Shown: positions 1 to 13,600 of the stretch, piece by piece
Numbering within the stretch: the first letter of the stretch is position 1
How the letters are laid out: every line of letters begins with the position of its first letter
Source: Chaetoderma sp. LZ-2023a
Taxonomy: Eukaryota > Mollusca > Caudofoveata > Chaetodermatida > Chaetodermatidae
Assembly: GCA_034401795.1 (NCBI GenBank)
Contig: CM067365.1
Location: forward strand, 13,746,166 to 13,810,165
Direction of reading: 5' to 3'
Length of the DNA stretch: 64,000 bases
Program-made: the position numbers and the translations under genes
The notes under the pieces: model-generated
Database searches by the model: none
What the model was told of the DNA's origin: nothing
Seen by the model: the letters and a program-made list of their open reading frames with translations, nothing else

Positions 1-310
1 TTAATTAGGTCATGAATGACTCGATTTAGTCTGTCTTAAATGCTTAATAGGCTGTCAGCTTTGTACGAAGTGTATGTCTTTACCAATTACTAAACATGCT
101 GTTGTATATGCTGGCACTAATTGCACTGGGTGATGTTACTTCCATAGACACTAACCGCACCCAGTCAAATTTGTTTCAAAATATGTAACAGCATACCTGT
201 ATAGTGTTGTCAAAATGGAGATTCAGAGCGTGCTGGATCGATCCCAACAGGTCGAACGTGCGGGTTGAGGTAGTCATGGGTGGGGCATGCCTAAACCTGT
301 ATGCCTCCAT
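1..310 (-). repeat. Hairpin-A dispersed palindromic element, partial copy
   Basis: Copy of a family seen at least twelve times in this window. In the + orientation a full member has an arm with CCCGCCC and GATCGATC, then a palindrome built on GTTGAATATTTTGAAACTA and its reverse complement, then an arm rich in TGACGTCA-like motifs. This copy is reversed and only the right half of the palindrome is well kept (about 155-195), followed by the GATCGATC arm near 236. It has no coding capacity. It is probably a MITE-like non-autonomous element; the superfamily is not visible. Confidence 0.7.
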
Positions 311-834
311 TACTAATGGTGTCAAACAGGGCCGGTTTGCAAACGTCTGATCTCTCCATCGGCTGCTCGTGATATCATGTCCAACGTTAACTGTGTGTGG
401 TTTTATATTCGAGGACTCCTCAAGGAAAGATGGACAGCATCTTGTCTTGGGTTGGTGTTTCTGGTGTATGCTGGAAATGAGAAGCAATGGTTTTACATGA
501 TAGTATACTATCGAAAGATGAATGCAGCACATTTGGCTATGAGTGCATAGCATGATGCCAATCGCTACCATACAGCAGCTTAGCAGATGAAAACCCCTAT
601 GGCAATGTGATTAGTACTTTATCTTTAAAATGTACATAATTTTGTAGAATACCATACATTTCACATGTACCAGAGTAGGCCTGTGTTACGTCCATGCAAA
701 TACATTTTTCACGACCTTCTTATGCTCTTCTACTGTGTATCTGCATTTCTTACAATATACTCTTGTTGTTACCATGTCATGTGTTCACATTAAGATCAAA
801 CATGACACATTTTCATTATTTATCATAATGGACC
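311..834. other. No gene recognised
   Basis: A 131-codon minus-strand open frame (176-571) runs out of the repeat into this stretch, but it has no recognisable domain and its composition gives no sign of selection. I see no RNA gene or strong tandem repeat. Confidence 0.5.
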
Positions 835-1155
835 TTAGCCATGCCCCGCCCATGACTAGCTAAGCTCCACCCACACCTCGCCGCGTTGGGATTGATCGAT
901 CGCGGAATGCCCATAGCTATCAATTTCCTGAAAACTATACAGGGAAGCTGTTGAATATTTTGTAACTAATTAGACTGGGTGCTGTTGCAAAATATTCAAC
1001 AAAATAACTATTAAATAGTAAAAGGAAACAATTTGTACAACAACGTATAAACCGTCTTCAAATATGCGTTCATTATGATGTCATTCTACACATCACGTTG
1101 TTCATTATGACGTAATATGATGGGTGGGTACTCTGGAAAGGTGAATTGCAGACTT
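835..1155 (+). repeat. Hairpin-A element, near-complete copy with shortened palindrome
   Basis: The CCCGCCC arm starts near 845 and GATCGATC lies near 894. The palindrome (about 951-1002) has lost most of its centre. It is followed by the AAATAGTAAAAGGAAACAAT segment and the ATGACGT-rich arm. The ending GGGTGGGTACTCTGGAAAGG recurs at 7130 and, slightly changed, near 61,630, so it lies at or near the element's right edge. Confidence 0.75.
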
Positions 1156-2449
1156 CAACCTGTCATATTCCCGATACACATTCCTGCTACATGCAACTAT
1201 ATTGTAATTATAACGTCAGACACTTGAGTGACGGATCGGGTCCATCCATCAAACAGGTTGGCAGTCATACTCAGAACGAACATTAGATATTATGCTGAAG
1301 AATTAGATATCTCATCTATCACATAACCAACTGTCACTAACCATACAGTTTTCATCCTTTCGACATCAACGCATGGCACACTCCATCACATAGTTCACGG
1401 CCTTGCGATCTCCTCCCTCGGTTGAAGATTCCTGATACGCACCCCTCTCATACCTGACATGGTCTGTACCAGATCGAAAGTGTAGCATTTCCATGCGTAC
1501 TAAGATACCACGGGCTGTGATTAGAGAGAATGAGCATTCATCCCTTCAGCGTGGATAGCAATTATGTGTTATTTAATGAAACATTTGTCTTCTGTGACAT
1601 GAAGGATGGTGTGAATAATTGCTTTCTTTTGCTAGCCTAATCCCCGTATCGACTTACTAATCATGGATAATTGGTACGTGTGCTGAGTCACCCAATTATT
1701 TATTAAGGTTGTCTGGAAACTGTGTGCGTAAACACGGATGGCCGGTAGCAATACGAAGGAAATGTAAGCATAACAATTTCTCTTGAGCATACACGAGCCT
1801 ATGCAAAGTACATGTCAGTTTAACGATGGTGGATATAATTGATTTTCATAGACGCCGGTTCATATATCTGTTGCATTGTGCACAACGTATTGTATTTTTT
1901 ATATCAGATCAAATAATAGAGATTTAGATCACAATATCATGAATATTGCAATATTTTCTTGAAATTATATAATAATGTATTATCCATTCCATGACGAAGC
2001 AGCACCCAAAAGCTAGATTCTCAGTGTATGCTAATCCTACTTAGCAGTGCAGCGGTTACCATGCATACAAAGCAAACACACCCAAGCTACTTCCGCGTAC
2101 ACAACAATCACAAATCACAGTGGTAACTTAAGAGTAAATACTACACAGACAAACATCACCAAGACATTAACACTCCCAGTTCCGTTATCGTCAGCTGTCA
2201 TACCTAACATATATGAGCAGTGACCAGATACATGTACAGAAATGCACTAAACAACAATGGATGTGACATGTTAATTCTTTAAAGGTATGGTGATAATGAA
2301 ATGATATTGAAATACACAGTCATATCAAGAAATATGAATTAACATTCCTTAACCCGTCTTGTGTCAACAGGGCCACAAAGCGCACACAATGCTACGTGTA
2401 TCAATTAACCATTTCATTTGTCAAGATTTCTAAAGAAAATTCAAATATT
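1156..2449. other. No gene recognised
   Basis: AT-rich unique-looking sequence. The stretch near 1220-1260 resembles, in reverse complement, 30,020-30,090, so part of it is probably an older dispersed repeat. No convincing open frame or RNA gene. Confidence 0.5.
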
Positions 2450-2725
2450 TGCTCAGTGAATGACCATTTGCTGGTCAAGAGAACGTTTTAAAAAAAAAAA
2501 ATTTACGACTGGAATTCAGGAAAATATTTGTTAAAGAATTGGTCTTTTGATCGGCTTGGTGATTATAGGGTTAATGGTCTGGGAAATCTAAAGTTTTGCT
2601 TAGCCAGTTCCCATTTTCAGGCCAAGAGAATACTTTTTTTTTAATTTACTACTGGAATGACGTCATTTCAGTGGTCAATTAAAAAAAATGGTCTTCTCTT
2701 GACCTGCAAAGAGACAGGCATCAAG
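2450..2725. repeat. Hairpin-B palindromic elements
   Basis: Hairpin-B is a second dispersed inverted-repeat family. Its arms read roughly CAGACCAAGAGAA..., then an A/T run, then TTACCACTGGAATGA, and the reverse complement follows. A half copy lies at 2460-2515. A good copy lies at 2618-2706, with outer arms CAGGCCAAGAGAA and TTCTCTTGACCTG and a centre ACTGGAATGACGTCATTTCA. It could fold into a hairpin of about 89 nt. Confidence 0.7.
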
Positions 2726-2934
2726 CCTACGGCGGAAGTGCTGCTACCATTATAACGACAATGGTACATAAGCTATTATTAAAGGGGACATAACTTATGA
2801 TTACAATAAATAAATGATGAAAGTAACAGTCCTATATATGAAGCACGTGACATGTAAATTCAACACAGACGTACAATCCATATACTTACTGTCATTTCAT
2901 GTTAGAACTACATCAGTTAATGGAGGAAACCAGT

Positions 2935-3260
2935 CTTAGATATGCCCCGCCCATCTCACGGTAAGCCCCACCCACGCTTTGCCCGTGGTAGGTCTCTCGA
3001 TAGCTGAACTCCCCGACTATCATTTTCCAGAAAACTATACAGGTAAGCTGTTGAACATTTTAAAAGTAATTGACTCTGTGCGCTTGCTGCCCATTAAATA
3101 GTAAGAACGTAACAGTCGTACAACAATGTTTAGTCCGTCATCAATTAGCCATTGGTTACGCACTTAACTACGTCATTCATGACATAATTGATCATTGATC
3201 ATAACGTCATCCTACACGTCACATTGTTGATTATTAGGTACTATGGTAATTTGATTGATG
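2935..3260 (+). repeat. Hairpin-A element, palindrome eroded
   Basis: The CCCGCCC arm and the downstream AAATAGTAAGAACG and CGTCAT-rich arm are recognisable. The second half of the central palindrome is missing after about 3095. Confidence 0.65.
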
Positions 3261-3823
3261 GATAAACTTGAATCATCCGTTGAGACACCAGCTAGCATGT
3301 ATTGTATTTTGCATATAACAGCAGATAATTGTGTGACAGCTACTTGTGTAACAGATTCCACTATATTGCTTGGCGACGATGCACATCAGGAATTGTGCCG
3401 ACAATCAGAGGTATCTCAGCAATCAAATGATTAACCATCCAGCCCCATCGACATCAGCACACAACATGCTGGACTGTTGAATCCGGTATTTTGACTCAAG
3501 ATCTTGGATTCACAAGGTCAGATTTTGACGAATTCGATCAGTTGTGCCATGTAATCCTGTAATACCGCATTAACGTAGTACACGCCCAAAATCAAACTAA
3601 CTTGAAAGAAACTGAAACTTAAACAATGTAATATGAGGAGAACGTGGTCGATTTGGTGATTTTCACATTCGCCCTTCTGCTCTCATCAATTGGGATATAA
3701 ATGTGGGAGGCGATGGAAGTGTATATATGAATTTGTATATAGTTTATGTTCAAAGTATGCTATGTTAAATGCCATGCACATGTGAATGTTCATTATATTT
3801 TAGTTGTCCATTCTTTATAGGCT
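3261..3823. other. No gene recognised
   Basis: Unique-looking AT-rich DNA without convincing open frames, tandem repeats or RNA genes. Confidence 0.5.
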
Positions 3824-4163
3824 TTGCCTTAGATGCACTACCTATCGCTATTTGTAAATACTAGCAGGTGATATATAAATAATGCTACTTGAATCTGAAT
3901 TTGAATATAAAGAAGTGTAGCCATGTAGTTTAAGGAATTCTCTATAGTGCGAAAACAATATCAGGTATCCGCTATATTGTTTCATCGGAAGGAATAAAAC
4001 AATTCATTCGAAATAAAACAAGAACGCATTCTATATGGCGGTCATTCTTCCAAACTGGAATGCAGGGCGTATGTAGTATATGCCTTAGATGGACAACCTG
4101 TCGCTATTTGTAAATACTAACATGTGATAGATAAACATTAATAGTTTAACATGAATCTGAATC
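3824..4163 (+). repeat. Two direct copies of a retroposon-like 3' tail
   Basis: About 83 bp at 3824-3906 recurs at 4081-4163. The shared core is CGCTATTTGTAAATACTA followed by a GATA-AATAA stretch and a TGAATCTGAAT tail. The same tail motif ends another block at 11,441-11,470. Short terminal repeats of TGAATC are typical of 3' ends of SINE or LINE insertions. That reading is an inference, since no head or reverse transcriptase is visible. Confidence 0.45.
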
Positions 4164-4834
<671 letters not shown>

Positions 4835-5019
4835 GCCGGCAATACTTCTAAATCACCGCGAGTTACTGGACAGAAGTCTCAAAGTGAGTTGGAGATCATT
4901 CTAAAATATTCACCGTGAAAGCACATTAATAAACGAGAAGCCCTGCAGATTCTGCCACCGCATCTCTATATTAAGCACCTATGCCACCACTAATCCACAA
5001 TAAAGCGATCCACGTATAG

Positions 5020-5420
5020 CTATGCCCCGTCCATTTCCATCTAATCTACATCTTAGCTTTGCGAGTGTTGGACTCGATTTATATACTTTGAGTATTGAAT
5101 TCCCAGAATCCCAATTTCAATGGAACAATACTGGTAAGCTGTTGACTATTTGGAACTTTTTTACTTGGTGCTGTTGCTTCCTATGCCACTAAGAGCGCCC
5201 AGTCCAAAGAGTTTCAAAATATTCAAGATAATTTTTATTAAATAGTAAAGCCGGACAATTCATACACTTGACTGAATATTCACTATTCATGACGGACGTA
5301 GATACATCACTCACTAGATATTTTAATTGTGGCGTCAACACGTATGTGGCGTAATTGATTATGTCATACATTTGAACTACAGATAGAATGTATCCATTAT
5401 TTTGTACTGAAAAGACTAGT
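5020..5420 (+). repeat. Hairpin-A element holding the Academ empty site
   Basis: The palindrome lies at about 5138-5215 and is imperfect. The arm continues to TTGTGGCGTCAACACG. The TCA at 5335-5337 corresponds to the target duplicated around the Academ-type transposon in segment B. Confidence 0.7.
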
Positions 5421-5740
5421 CCTAAAAATGCGTCATGAGGTTTTAATGAGGTTTTAGGTCTATTTAGTCTGATATTATACGGAATTTTGTGGATCTGTGA
5501 CATTGATGCAATTGATTTTGATTACTGTATTCAATACTATCGTCCTGTTAAACATTGTTAGTGGTGCTTCATATGAGTAGTTGCTGATTCAACGGGGTCT
5601 GACGTCATCATATGACTATCAGAGGCAGAGTGTGATTGCGTATAGCAGATCAGGATAACACAGCATACAGGCACAGCTAAGAAATAACATGTTTCCAAAT
5701 CAAGATAAAGCATATTGTTGATTATATTGAAAATGATCGA

Positions 5741-5781
5741 ATTTGAAGACATTGCTTCCTAAGGCAGCAATGTCTTCAAAT
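5741..5781. repeat. Perfect 16-bp inverted repeat with 9-bp loop
   Basis: ATTTGAAGACATTGCT and its exact reverse complement AGCAATGTCTTCAAAT flank a 9-base spacer. In segment B the left-arm region (about 41,255) and right-arm region (about 41,875) are separated by about 620 bp, so this is where A and B differ. Confidence 0.85.
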
Positions 5782-6594
5782 CCAATTATGTTCAACATTT
5801 TGAACAGATCATTACTTACCTCGTGTTCAAACTTATACTAATAAACATTTTCTGTTTTTGTTTATGACAAACGTGGACTAATTTATGAGCTTTACTGTAC
5901 AACTATGCCGTCCACAGAAGAGTGAGGAAACATCCGACATCAATCTCAAGTTTTCCAATTTTCTCGTTATTGAAAGAAGGGATGTGTCTGAAACCATGAA
6001 ACCAAGAGATTTATACTGCAAGTCCAACACGCTGTAGTTGACATTAGCTATATACATATTTATTCTAGGGCATGCCATTCATTTAAGTGGTGTACGGCAT
6101 GGGGTCGGGGTGTCCAGTTCCACCTGGTCACCTCTCAATTATCTTTACAATAACCAATCCTAACACGATCTGAATCATGGTATCGTGACATGTTATCTCG
6201 CACATGGATATAATTTAGAAAAAGTGGTTTGGAACCAGTATCAAACCCATACTAAGTATGCCTTTCAGCTAAACAGAGATCCAGTTCACTAATACAACTG
6301 GCTTCGTCTCATAGTCTATGAATCATATACAATGGCAAACGTCGTGAATCACATGACCTTCCGAGGTAATTAATCAAGAAAATATTTATGTGGGGTCCAC
6401 AGGAGTACGGTGCCAATGAGGCAGGATCATAACACGATTGACATGGAGAATGTAAGCAATGCCCATGATGATGTGGCATGCTAAACCCATATCCTTGAAT
6501 TTGGATGTAGCATGAGTTACTACTAGTCCAATGAGAAATGCTTAACTTCCATGCGCAATGAATAACGTATCTATCCACATCTAGATCATTGAAT

Positions 6595-7160
6595 AGTCCA
6601 CCAGCCTTTGCGAATTGTATATTTGTGATGGACTTCCTATTTAAGAAACATGGTGTCGAATATTTTGAAACTAGTTTGGCTGAGCGCAGTTGTATCCATA
6701 GGAAGCAACAACACCCAGTCAAGTTAGAAAAAAGATTCATCAGCCTACCTGCAAAATGGAGCGTTCCAGTTTTACGTATGACCCGCCCATCACTAGCTAA
6801 GCTCCACCCACACCTCGCCGTGTTGGGATTGATCGATCTCCAAATGCTCTAGCTATCAATGTCCTGAAAACTATACAGGTAAGCTGTTGAATATTTTGTA
6901 ACTAATTTGACTGGGTGCTGTTGCTGCCTATGGCAGCAACAGCGCCCAGAAAAATTAGTTTAAAAAAATTCAACAAAATGTTTATTAAATGGTAAAAGCA
7001 AACAATTTTTACAACAACGCATGGACCGTCTTCAAATATGCGTACGTGACGTACTTATCGACGTCATTCATGACGTCATTCATTTTGATGTCATTGTACA
7101 CATCATGCAGTCCATTATGACGTCATATGATGGGTGGGTACTCTGGAAAGGTGAATTACA
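6595..7160. repeat. Two hairpin-A elements head to head
   Basis: A reversed partial copy (6595-6770, palindrome about 6649-6720) meets a forward copy (6780-7160). The forward palindrome at 6885-6975 has GGCAGCAACAGCGCCCAG opposite CTGGGTGCTGTTGCTGCC and is long enough for a hairpin of about 90 nt. The right edge is the GGGTGGGTACTCTGGAAAGG stretch. Short frames on both strands here are products of the repeat. Confidence 0.75.
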
Positions 7161-8968
7161 TTATAACTGGGATTCTGGCAATTCATGGTGCAAAGTATTT
7201 AAATCGAGCCAAATGTGCGCGAAATGTAGTCAGAGCTTAATTAGAGAAGGCCGGACCATTGCTAAATGGGAATTCATCCATCGTTGCTACTAGACCAAGG
7301 ATAACGGGTCGATTAACCTTGCCATCATGTCCAGCTAAACCTCTCCAATGACATAATCTCAACTACTGCTTTTCAGTATCATCTACCATGTGACAACTCG
7401 AATGGTGTGGCTTGTTATTGGTTTAAACTGAGCTTTATTTATGATTATATGGAAGCGTAATACGGTTAATCTTGCAACAGCGCCTCCCATGTTGATACAT
7501 TATATCACAGTAGTTAACATAAAGCAGTAATGAAATCAATTGTTATATCAATTAACACATATTGCAGTATTATTGGAGTCCCGTGTCATAACAGGATGCC
7601 CGGAATCTGAAGGACCCTTTACAGAAACATTAGGGGTCTCTGTCGTTTTTCTCTGTGTGTCAAAAACAAATTACTTATCAAATCTCAGTAGTTTACCGTA
7701 TTAATTATTACACATATTTCGTTACATTAGGCAACACTATGTCACAACCAATAATCTGCATAAGTCAGCACGGGAAGAAGACAAAGCAGGGGCACGCCAT
7801 GCCTAGCTACATGGTTGTACATGGCACATGTCCCCAAGTATGTAATCCGTTAGAGTAGATCAAGCTCCAAGCAACCGGGTATTAGATAGGACTTTTAATG
7901 AGATAATGACAATGCCCAGGTTCGCAAACTGGTAAATAAATACATCCGGTATGTTGCGGTCATTAGAATTGTTGGGTAACCATTCTGTGTTCTTGCGGAT
8001 ATAGCTCTTGGTTAAGTATATTTTAATTGCTGTAGCGGGATAGAATATCGTAGAGTGATGGGATTAAGAGGGCCTAATAATGGCAATGGGGGAGCTCAGC
8101 AGACTTGGATACAGCACATGTATGTACAATGCGATCTCAAATGCTTGAGAAAGGTGTACTTGTATCATCGATAATGGCATATTTGTATTGCAGTTTGCGT
8201 GCAGTTAGTTTTCGGCTGGAAGGTCAGTGTTGTTGAAGCGGCCTGTATAGACTATGTATGGACAGATTATTTCTGAGACCTTATTATTTCTCTCCATATT
8301 AAAATTAGTATCGCCATGCAGCACTTGTCTTATCGTTAGTGGAGCTGGAATATCATTGGTCACATATGCATTGTGCGCTACGAGTCTTTGTCCCTAAAGA
8401 GAGGGCAAATTGATATATAGTGTTCGACAGTTTCATCTGGATGTCCTCATCTTGCTTATTCTTGGTTGCCCAGATGATAGATAACTCAATCAAACATTCA
8501 GCACAAACATATTAAAATAATGCATGAACATCACCCATGCTGACAAATAACATGCGCATTGCCATCCCAACTGTCCTGGAATCTCACCCACGACATCTCT
8601 TTCCCCTCGTCGCCTTTCACCACTCTCCGTCTTCATAGTGAAGATACACATTCAAATAGTATCCACGAGGTTTAACTTGTCGGTATCGAACACACCCATA
8701 GGCAACTTTGCATCCTATTTAGCAGATCAAACAATGCCATTAATTGAATTTTTTTCATCGACCGCAAATTATTTCTAAATAAAATCATGATTTTGATGCA
8801 AGATTGAACCAGCAATATTCACCACGAGACTACGCTAATTGACCACAACTGGTTTTACGTATGGAGTATAGTAGAGAACAAATCATGGGAGGAGAATCCT
8901 GATTCTGATATAAATTAGAGACACAACAAATTAGAGGTACACACTTTTGGAGGGACAACCTCTAATCG
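7161..8968. other. Segment A backbone, no gene recognised
   Basis: Low-similarity to good-similarity match to 43,030-43,965. A small hairpin at 8930-8967 (ATTAGAGGT ... ACCTCTAAT) marks the edge of the following insertion. Open frames such as 7655-7858 have no recognisable content. Confidence 0.5.
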
Positions 8969-11130
8969 TGTTTATCGTATCAAGACTAACATGGCCCTGT
9001 AGCTCGCCGGGTCCCGTCGGGTCATTGCAGGTTAGCTCCCGGTCTTGGGGTTACGGATTCCGAACAACGCTGACTAGCGTGAAACAAAAAACGGCTACTA
9101 AGGCCGGTGGAACTCAATCGTTCCAGTGCGGTCGTGCGACCATCGCCGCTGACATTAAATTGTACAGTGTCAGCCCATGAATTTGTGTCACCGGTATGCC
9201 TGTCCATAGCAATTTCGTGATCTATGGACTTACAATATTTGAAAAGGTGATCTAAAATAACTAAAAGTAATTAAATATACCTAAACACACCGTACAATGG
9301 TACTTAGATAATACATAACATAGAGGCAGCCTGATGAACCGTTAAACGTGGAGTCACCGGAGGTACCACACAGACTCGCAGGTCCGCAGAGGTACCCCTG
9401 TAAAGGAGGCTCCCGCATACCATATCACTAATTAACTTAATATAAGCTAGAATACCTCTATGCTGAAAAGGAAAGGGAAAGTAAAGAAAATGCCTCACGT
9501 GGGCATTACTTCTGATGCTGTATCATTGGGTGAGAAGTAGTAGCCTCGTGTGGGCCGCCGTCACTGGATCCTTGCGAGAGGCAAGTGCCTCGCGCGGGCT
9601 TCCCTCACAGGGCCTTCTTCTATGCTTAACCTATCATTTATGTTTTAGAGACACAAACTATGTTAGGCCGCAAATGGCGGGAGCCCTACCTATCTTTGGA
9701 TACAGTGAGCGTACATGTTACATTGCAAAACATCCGAGCTCGGTGAGAATCCGGATGCCTTGCTCAGTAACCACATAAAACATCACAGGACGATGGTTAC
9801 CTTTTTACACCGACAGATTATTCCAATTGGCCTGTCGTTACGGTGAGGAATAGAGAGACGAATGTCCACCGAAAATGTCCTTCCCGCAAGGGCGTGTCCG
9901 ATTCCCACATCATGCCCAGACATGTGTATAGAATTCGGTGGAGATGCGCATCTCATCCGTCACCAAATCTTATGGAGCTAAGTTATTGACCTGACATTAG
10001 GTTTATATCCAAGTTGCCCAAATATGCACTGCGGTGCGGGAGATATATCCTAACAGACATAAAGAGAAATAATAAAAATGTTTTCGCAGTGCTTCCAAAT
10101 TACCAATGACACTAACTAACGAGTATCCTAAGATACAGGGGAGGTGTATGCACCACCGCACCTTGGCCATCACCGCTCGGAAACCTCCAATAGTTTCCCA
10201 GGGTCGGATCAGTCCATGGTGCGGATAGGGACATCCACACAATTAAGAAGCCATAAGGCTTAATGGAACATGAGGAAAGACAATACCTTCATAAATATGA
10301 TGCCCTATAGGTATATTGGCCAATTTAACACAACCTTGCCGGTGCACCGGGCTAGATTACCGTAACGACCGGAAAAGAGGCATACACTATATGTCTCCTA
10401 ACGAGGAAATTGTCTCTAATCATATTAAAGCTATCCTACCGAGCTGAATAGAAAGGTTTAGTCGGTAGCATGCCGGGCTAAACAGAGTTAATAGCACGGA
10501 CAGCGACCTCAGTGAAACATGACGGTGGCGGGAAAAGGTGATGCATATTTAAATGTTGCTATAAAGTATTTCCTAAGTGCACTGCGGTTCCAAGTTTTCT
10601 ATAAATAAACAAAACATATCAACTGATGGCTACTTGCCATATACCTAACTAACCAAATTCAGAATGGTGACAGTATACTCTCTGATTGGAACGGTGATAA
10701 TACAGGTTGAAAGACCTAATGCGGTGCAGTTAGTTAAAGCACCTTACAGTAAATAAGGATAACTACAGACAGTACTAATTAAGAACGTATAAATTGCGGT
10801 CCTAAGACCGTGAAGGTGCCTGTTAGACATCGGTACCTTTTACAGAGGAAAATACGGTAATTAAAGAATAATTAGCGAGTAACTAATGAATAATTAAAGA
10901 TATATCATGTATAGTTACTTGAATACCCAGTAGCCATTCTTAGTTGCGGGCTACTATGCTACTGACATTGAGATGTCACTATTCTAAATCCTGATGACCC
11001 CCACAATATGACTACTATAATTTTAGTACTTTGTTATTGAGATGGCGGTACAATAACAGTAATAATTTTGTCATTACTAATTATGAAGTACGTGTAAATA
11101 ATAACTGTAACTTTCATAATAATTCTAAGT

Positions 11131-11182
<52 letters not shown>

Positions 11183-11222
11183 GCTATTGCTATTGCTGCT
11201 GCTGCTGCTGCTCCTGCTGCTG

Positions 11223-11281
<59 letters not shown>

Positions 11282-11289
11282 GCTACTAC
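11131..11289. repeat. (CTA)n / (CTG)n trinucleotide microsatellite
   Basis: About 150 bp of CTA units with a central block of TGC/TTG variants. It yields leucine or serine homopolymers in translation, which should not be taken as protein. It lies inside the LTR-type fossil. Confidence 0.95.
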
Positions 11290-11399
11290 CGAAAGCACAA
11301 ACAGTGGTTATATAACTAGATAAATACCAAAATATGTAATTATGAATTGATATATAATGTCTGATCGCCATAACATTTATAAGTTCTGTAAATTCATAT

Positions 11400-11470
11400 T
11401 CCCCATATGCCATTATGTGGCCTGGGGGTGTAAATAAAATAATCTGAATCTGAATCTGAATCTGAATCTG
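11400..11470 (+). repeat. Retroposon-like tail with (TGAATC)n end
   Basis: GTGTAAATAAAATAATC is followed by five TGAATC-type units (about 11,441-11,470). Together with the tails at 3824-4163 this suggests a SINE- or LINE-like 3' end nested in the fossil. The 5' edge is not visible. Confidence 0.45.
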
Positions 11471-12673
11471 ACGTGAGTCGACACGTTGTCTGAAAGCTGG
11501 GTGTTGTCTCCGCATGCTGATGCTCCGCAAGACAGAGTTCCCGTATGTTGTTCCAGGACGGTAGCGGTACGATCTCAGGACAGGATAACATAGTTATAAG
11601 TACAGTCTACTGAATAACTAGTACGTTCTGCACAATAATACTGTAGATATGAAAGTTCTCGTTATAACAACGGTGAATTGTAAAGTTAAGATAACTCATT
11701 AACAGAGAGGGTTATGGATACAGTTGCAATTAAGATATACTTATTTAAGTTTAACGGTGCGGGGTGCACCAAATAGCTCTTGTGGCGCACCGAGCAAAGT
11801 TTACTTGGCTGCGGTCAAAACGTTAAACTATCACACACGACATGCAGTGTGGTGGTTGAATATCCACTTTTCGGCGTGGTTGGCAGATCCCGTGAGTTAC
11901 ACACCAATGAACATCGCTGGCTCTACGTCATGTAGAATTACATAACTGGACCTTAAGGGGCCACCGTTAAATAGTTCCTATTCAGTTATTAATTAAACAA
12001 GAAGAGAGTACACTATGGTGATCTAATTCACGATACGGTGGCCCGATCACGGTTGTGGTCCGAGCTGAACTGGAGGTTGTGACGTACCGAGATGCTGCTG
12101 AATTCCGTCTTCGGTGCTCCAGTTATTCAGTCAGGGTTCCGTGCTTGGGCAGCTCCTGACTGGTCGGTCCCCCGGCCGACGATGGTCTCGATTTGATGAA
12201 ATCATCCCCTTTATTCTCTCCGCAACGTCAGAACCTGGCTGCTTCAACCAATGAGAATTAGCTGATCCATGATATACACATCTATCTAAATAGTATGATA
12301 AATATAGATGTGTAGATGACGTATAGTACGTCACGTGTACGCAAATCACTGATTATCTAGTCCGTCGGATTCTTGTGTTGATGGATAGCAGATTCAACGA
12401 AAAGAAATAATTATTAAGAATTAAGACGTGCTTACTCGGCACACTGAACGCGCCACTCGCTCTTAGACGTACTACACGTGCTCTGCCAATACAGCGACTA
12501 GCGCGCACATGCGCGCCACGCGTTCTAACGAACTTAACGAAATTTCTCCCGTATAGGCTTATACATGCTTATAGCTCTACCCAGGGGAGCATGCTTTATG
12601 GAACGTATCCGGGACGGACGGCGCGTTCCCAGCTTAGCTGGTACGGCGTGTACCCGACCGGTCGATCGTGCTA

Positions 12674-13269
12674 CAGTTCCATATACCAGTTGGCGTAAAT
12701 GTGTAATGCTGGCGGCTTAACTATTCCCGTGAGTTCTATTCTGTAATTCGTAAACATGAACCGATATTAAAATAGCTCCATAGAGATGGAATTTTGATTG
12801 ATTGACGTAGATTCTCTAGAAGCATCGTTGCCATCCGCGGGGATTTTAATACGATTACGCATACCGTCACCGTCATATGAGACCATTCAAGACACCAAGC
12901 ATCATAGCCAGCAAACGCGCCCACCACACCATGCCACGACTAATTCTTAAACTATTTTTCGATTGGCATTTTAGTCCAATTGAAATAAAGAAAATGTAAC
13001 TGTCGGCGATGGCCATTGACTTAGCATTTTAACGAGACGATGTCTGGTGTATAGAAATTCATGATATATACCAGCTTGCCTTGAGCATTCCATCTGTATC
13101 GTGCATGTTTAACTTACAAATATGTAACTCAATGACTATTGATCATACACTAGTACATCAATTTAACTAGACTCGTACCCGGTCAAATCCACTTCTGTCA
13201 TCGTATTACTAGTTTATTTATTGTAATTAATAGCATTTTATTCAATTAACATTGTCTTGTTAATCACCT
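12674..13269. other. Segment A backbone, no gene recognised
   Basis: Match to 43,975-44,770 is strong at first (AACATGAACCGATATTAAAA is identical in both). Segment B has an extra block of about 185 bp near 44,275-44,462 that is missing here. Confidence 0.6.
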
Positions 13270-13600
13270 TAATGGAGCATTCCAGTTTTTCCATCAATAA
13301 TATGACGTCATAATCATCTATGTGACGTGCAGGATGACGCGATAATACATTGCGTCATGAATGACGTAGCTAGGTTCGTCACAAATGCTTAATTGATGTG
13401 GAACTAACTATTGCTCTAAGAATTGTATATCTTTACTTTTTAATACACATCCTGTTGAATATTTTGAACTAATATAACTGGGCACTGCTGTTGTAACAAC
13501 ACCTAGTCAAATTAGTTTCAGAATATTCAACAATTTACCAGTTTAATGTTCTGGAAATTGTGATTCTGAGAGTGCCGGAATATGGGATGTGTAAAATACT
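13270..13600 (-). repeat. Hairpin-A element
   Basis: Reversed copy. The TGACGT-rich arm is at 13,300-13,380 and the shortened palindrome at 13,453-13,532 pairs TGTTGAATATT with AATATTCAACA. Confidence 0.7.

Larger units (their letters stand above)
8969..12673 (-). mobile_element. LTR-type retroelement fossil, copy 1 (family uncertain)
   Basis: This 3.7 kb block is absent from segment B, where the flanks CCTCTAATCG and GTTCTATTTAACAG meet. Its outer bases are TGT...ACA, as in LTR retroelements, but I do not see a clear target duplication or a second long terminal repeat. Read on the minus strand, it has a long non-coding leader with internal sub-repeats, then near 9,020-9,210 the start of a Gag-like frame. 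A diverged copy in the opposite orientation lies at 33,900-35,780. It is broken and not whole, and lacks pol. The two copies are very diverged, so it is old. Assignment to an LTR class is inference; a long non-coding DNA element is the alternative. Confidence 0.5.

Noticed and set aside
176-571. 131-codon minus-strand frame as a gene
   Set aside because: Overlaps a hairpin-A element and has no recognisable domain.
6309-6852. Overlapping 143- and 87-codon frames on opposite strands
   Set aside because: Both cross hairpin-A elements and are not kept as protein in the paralogous segment.
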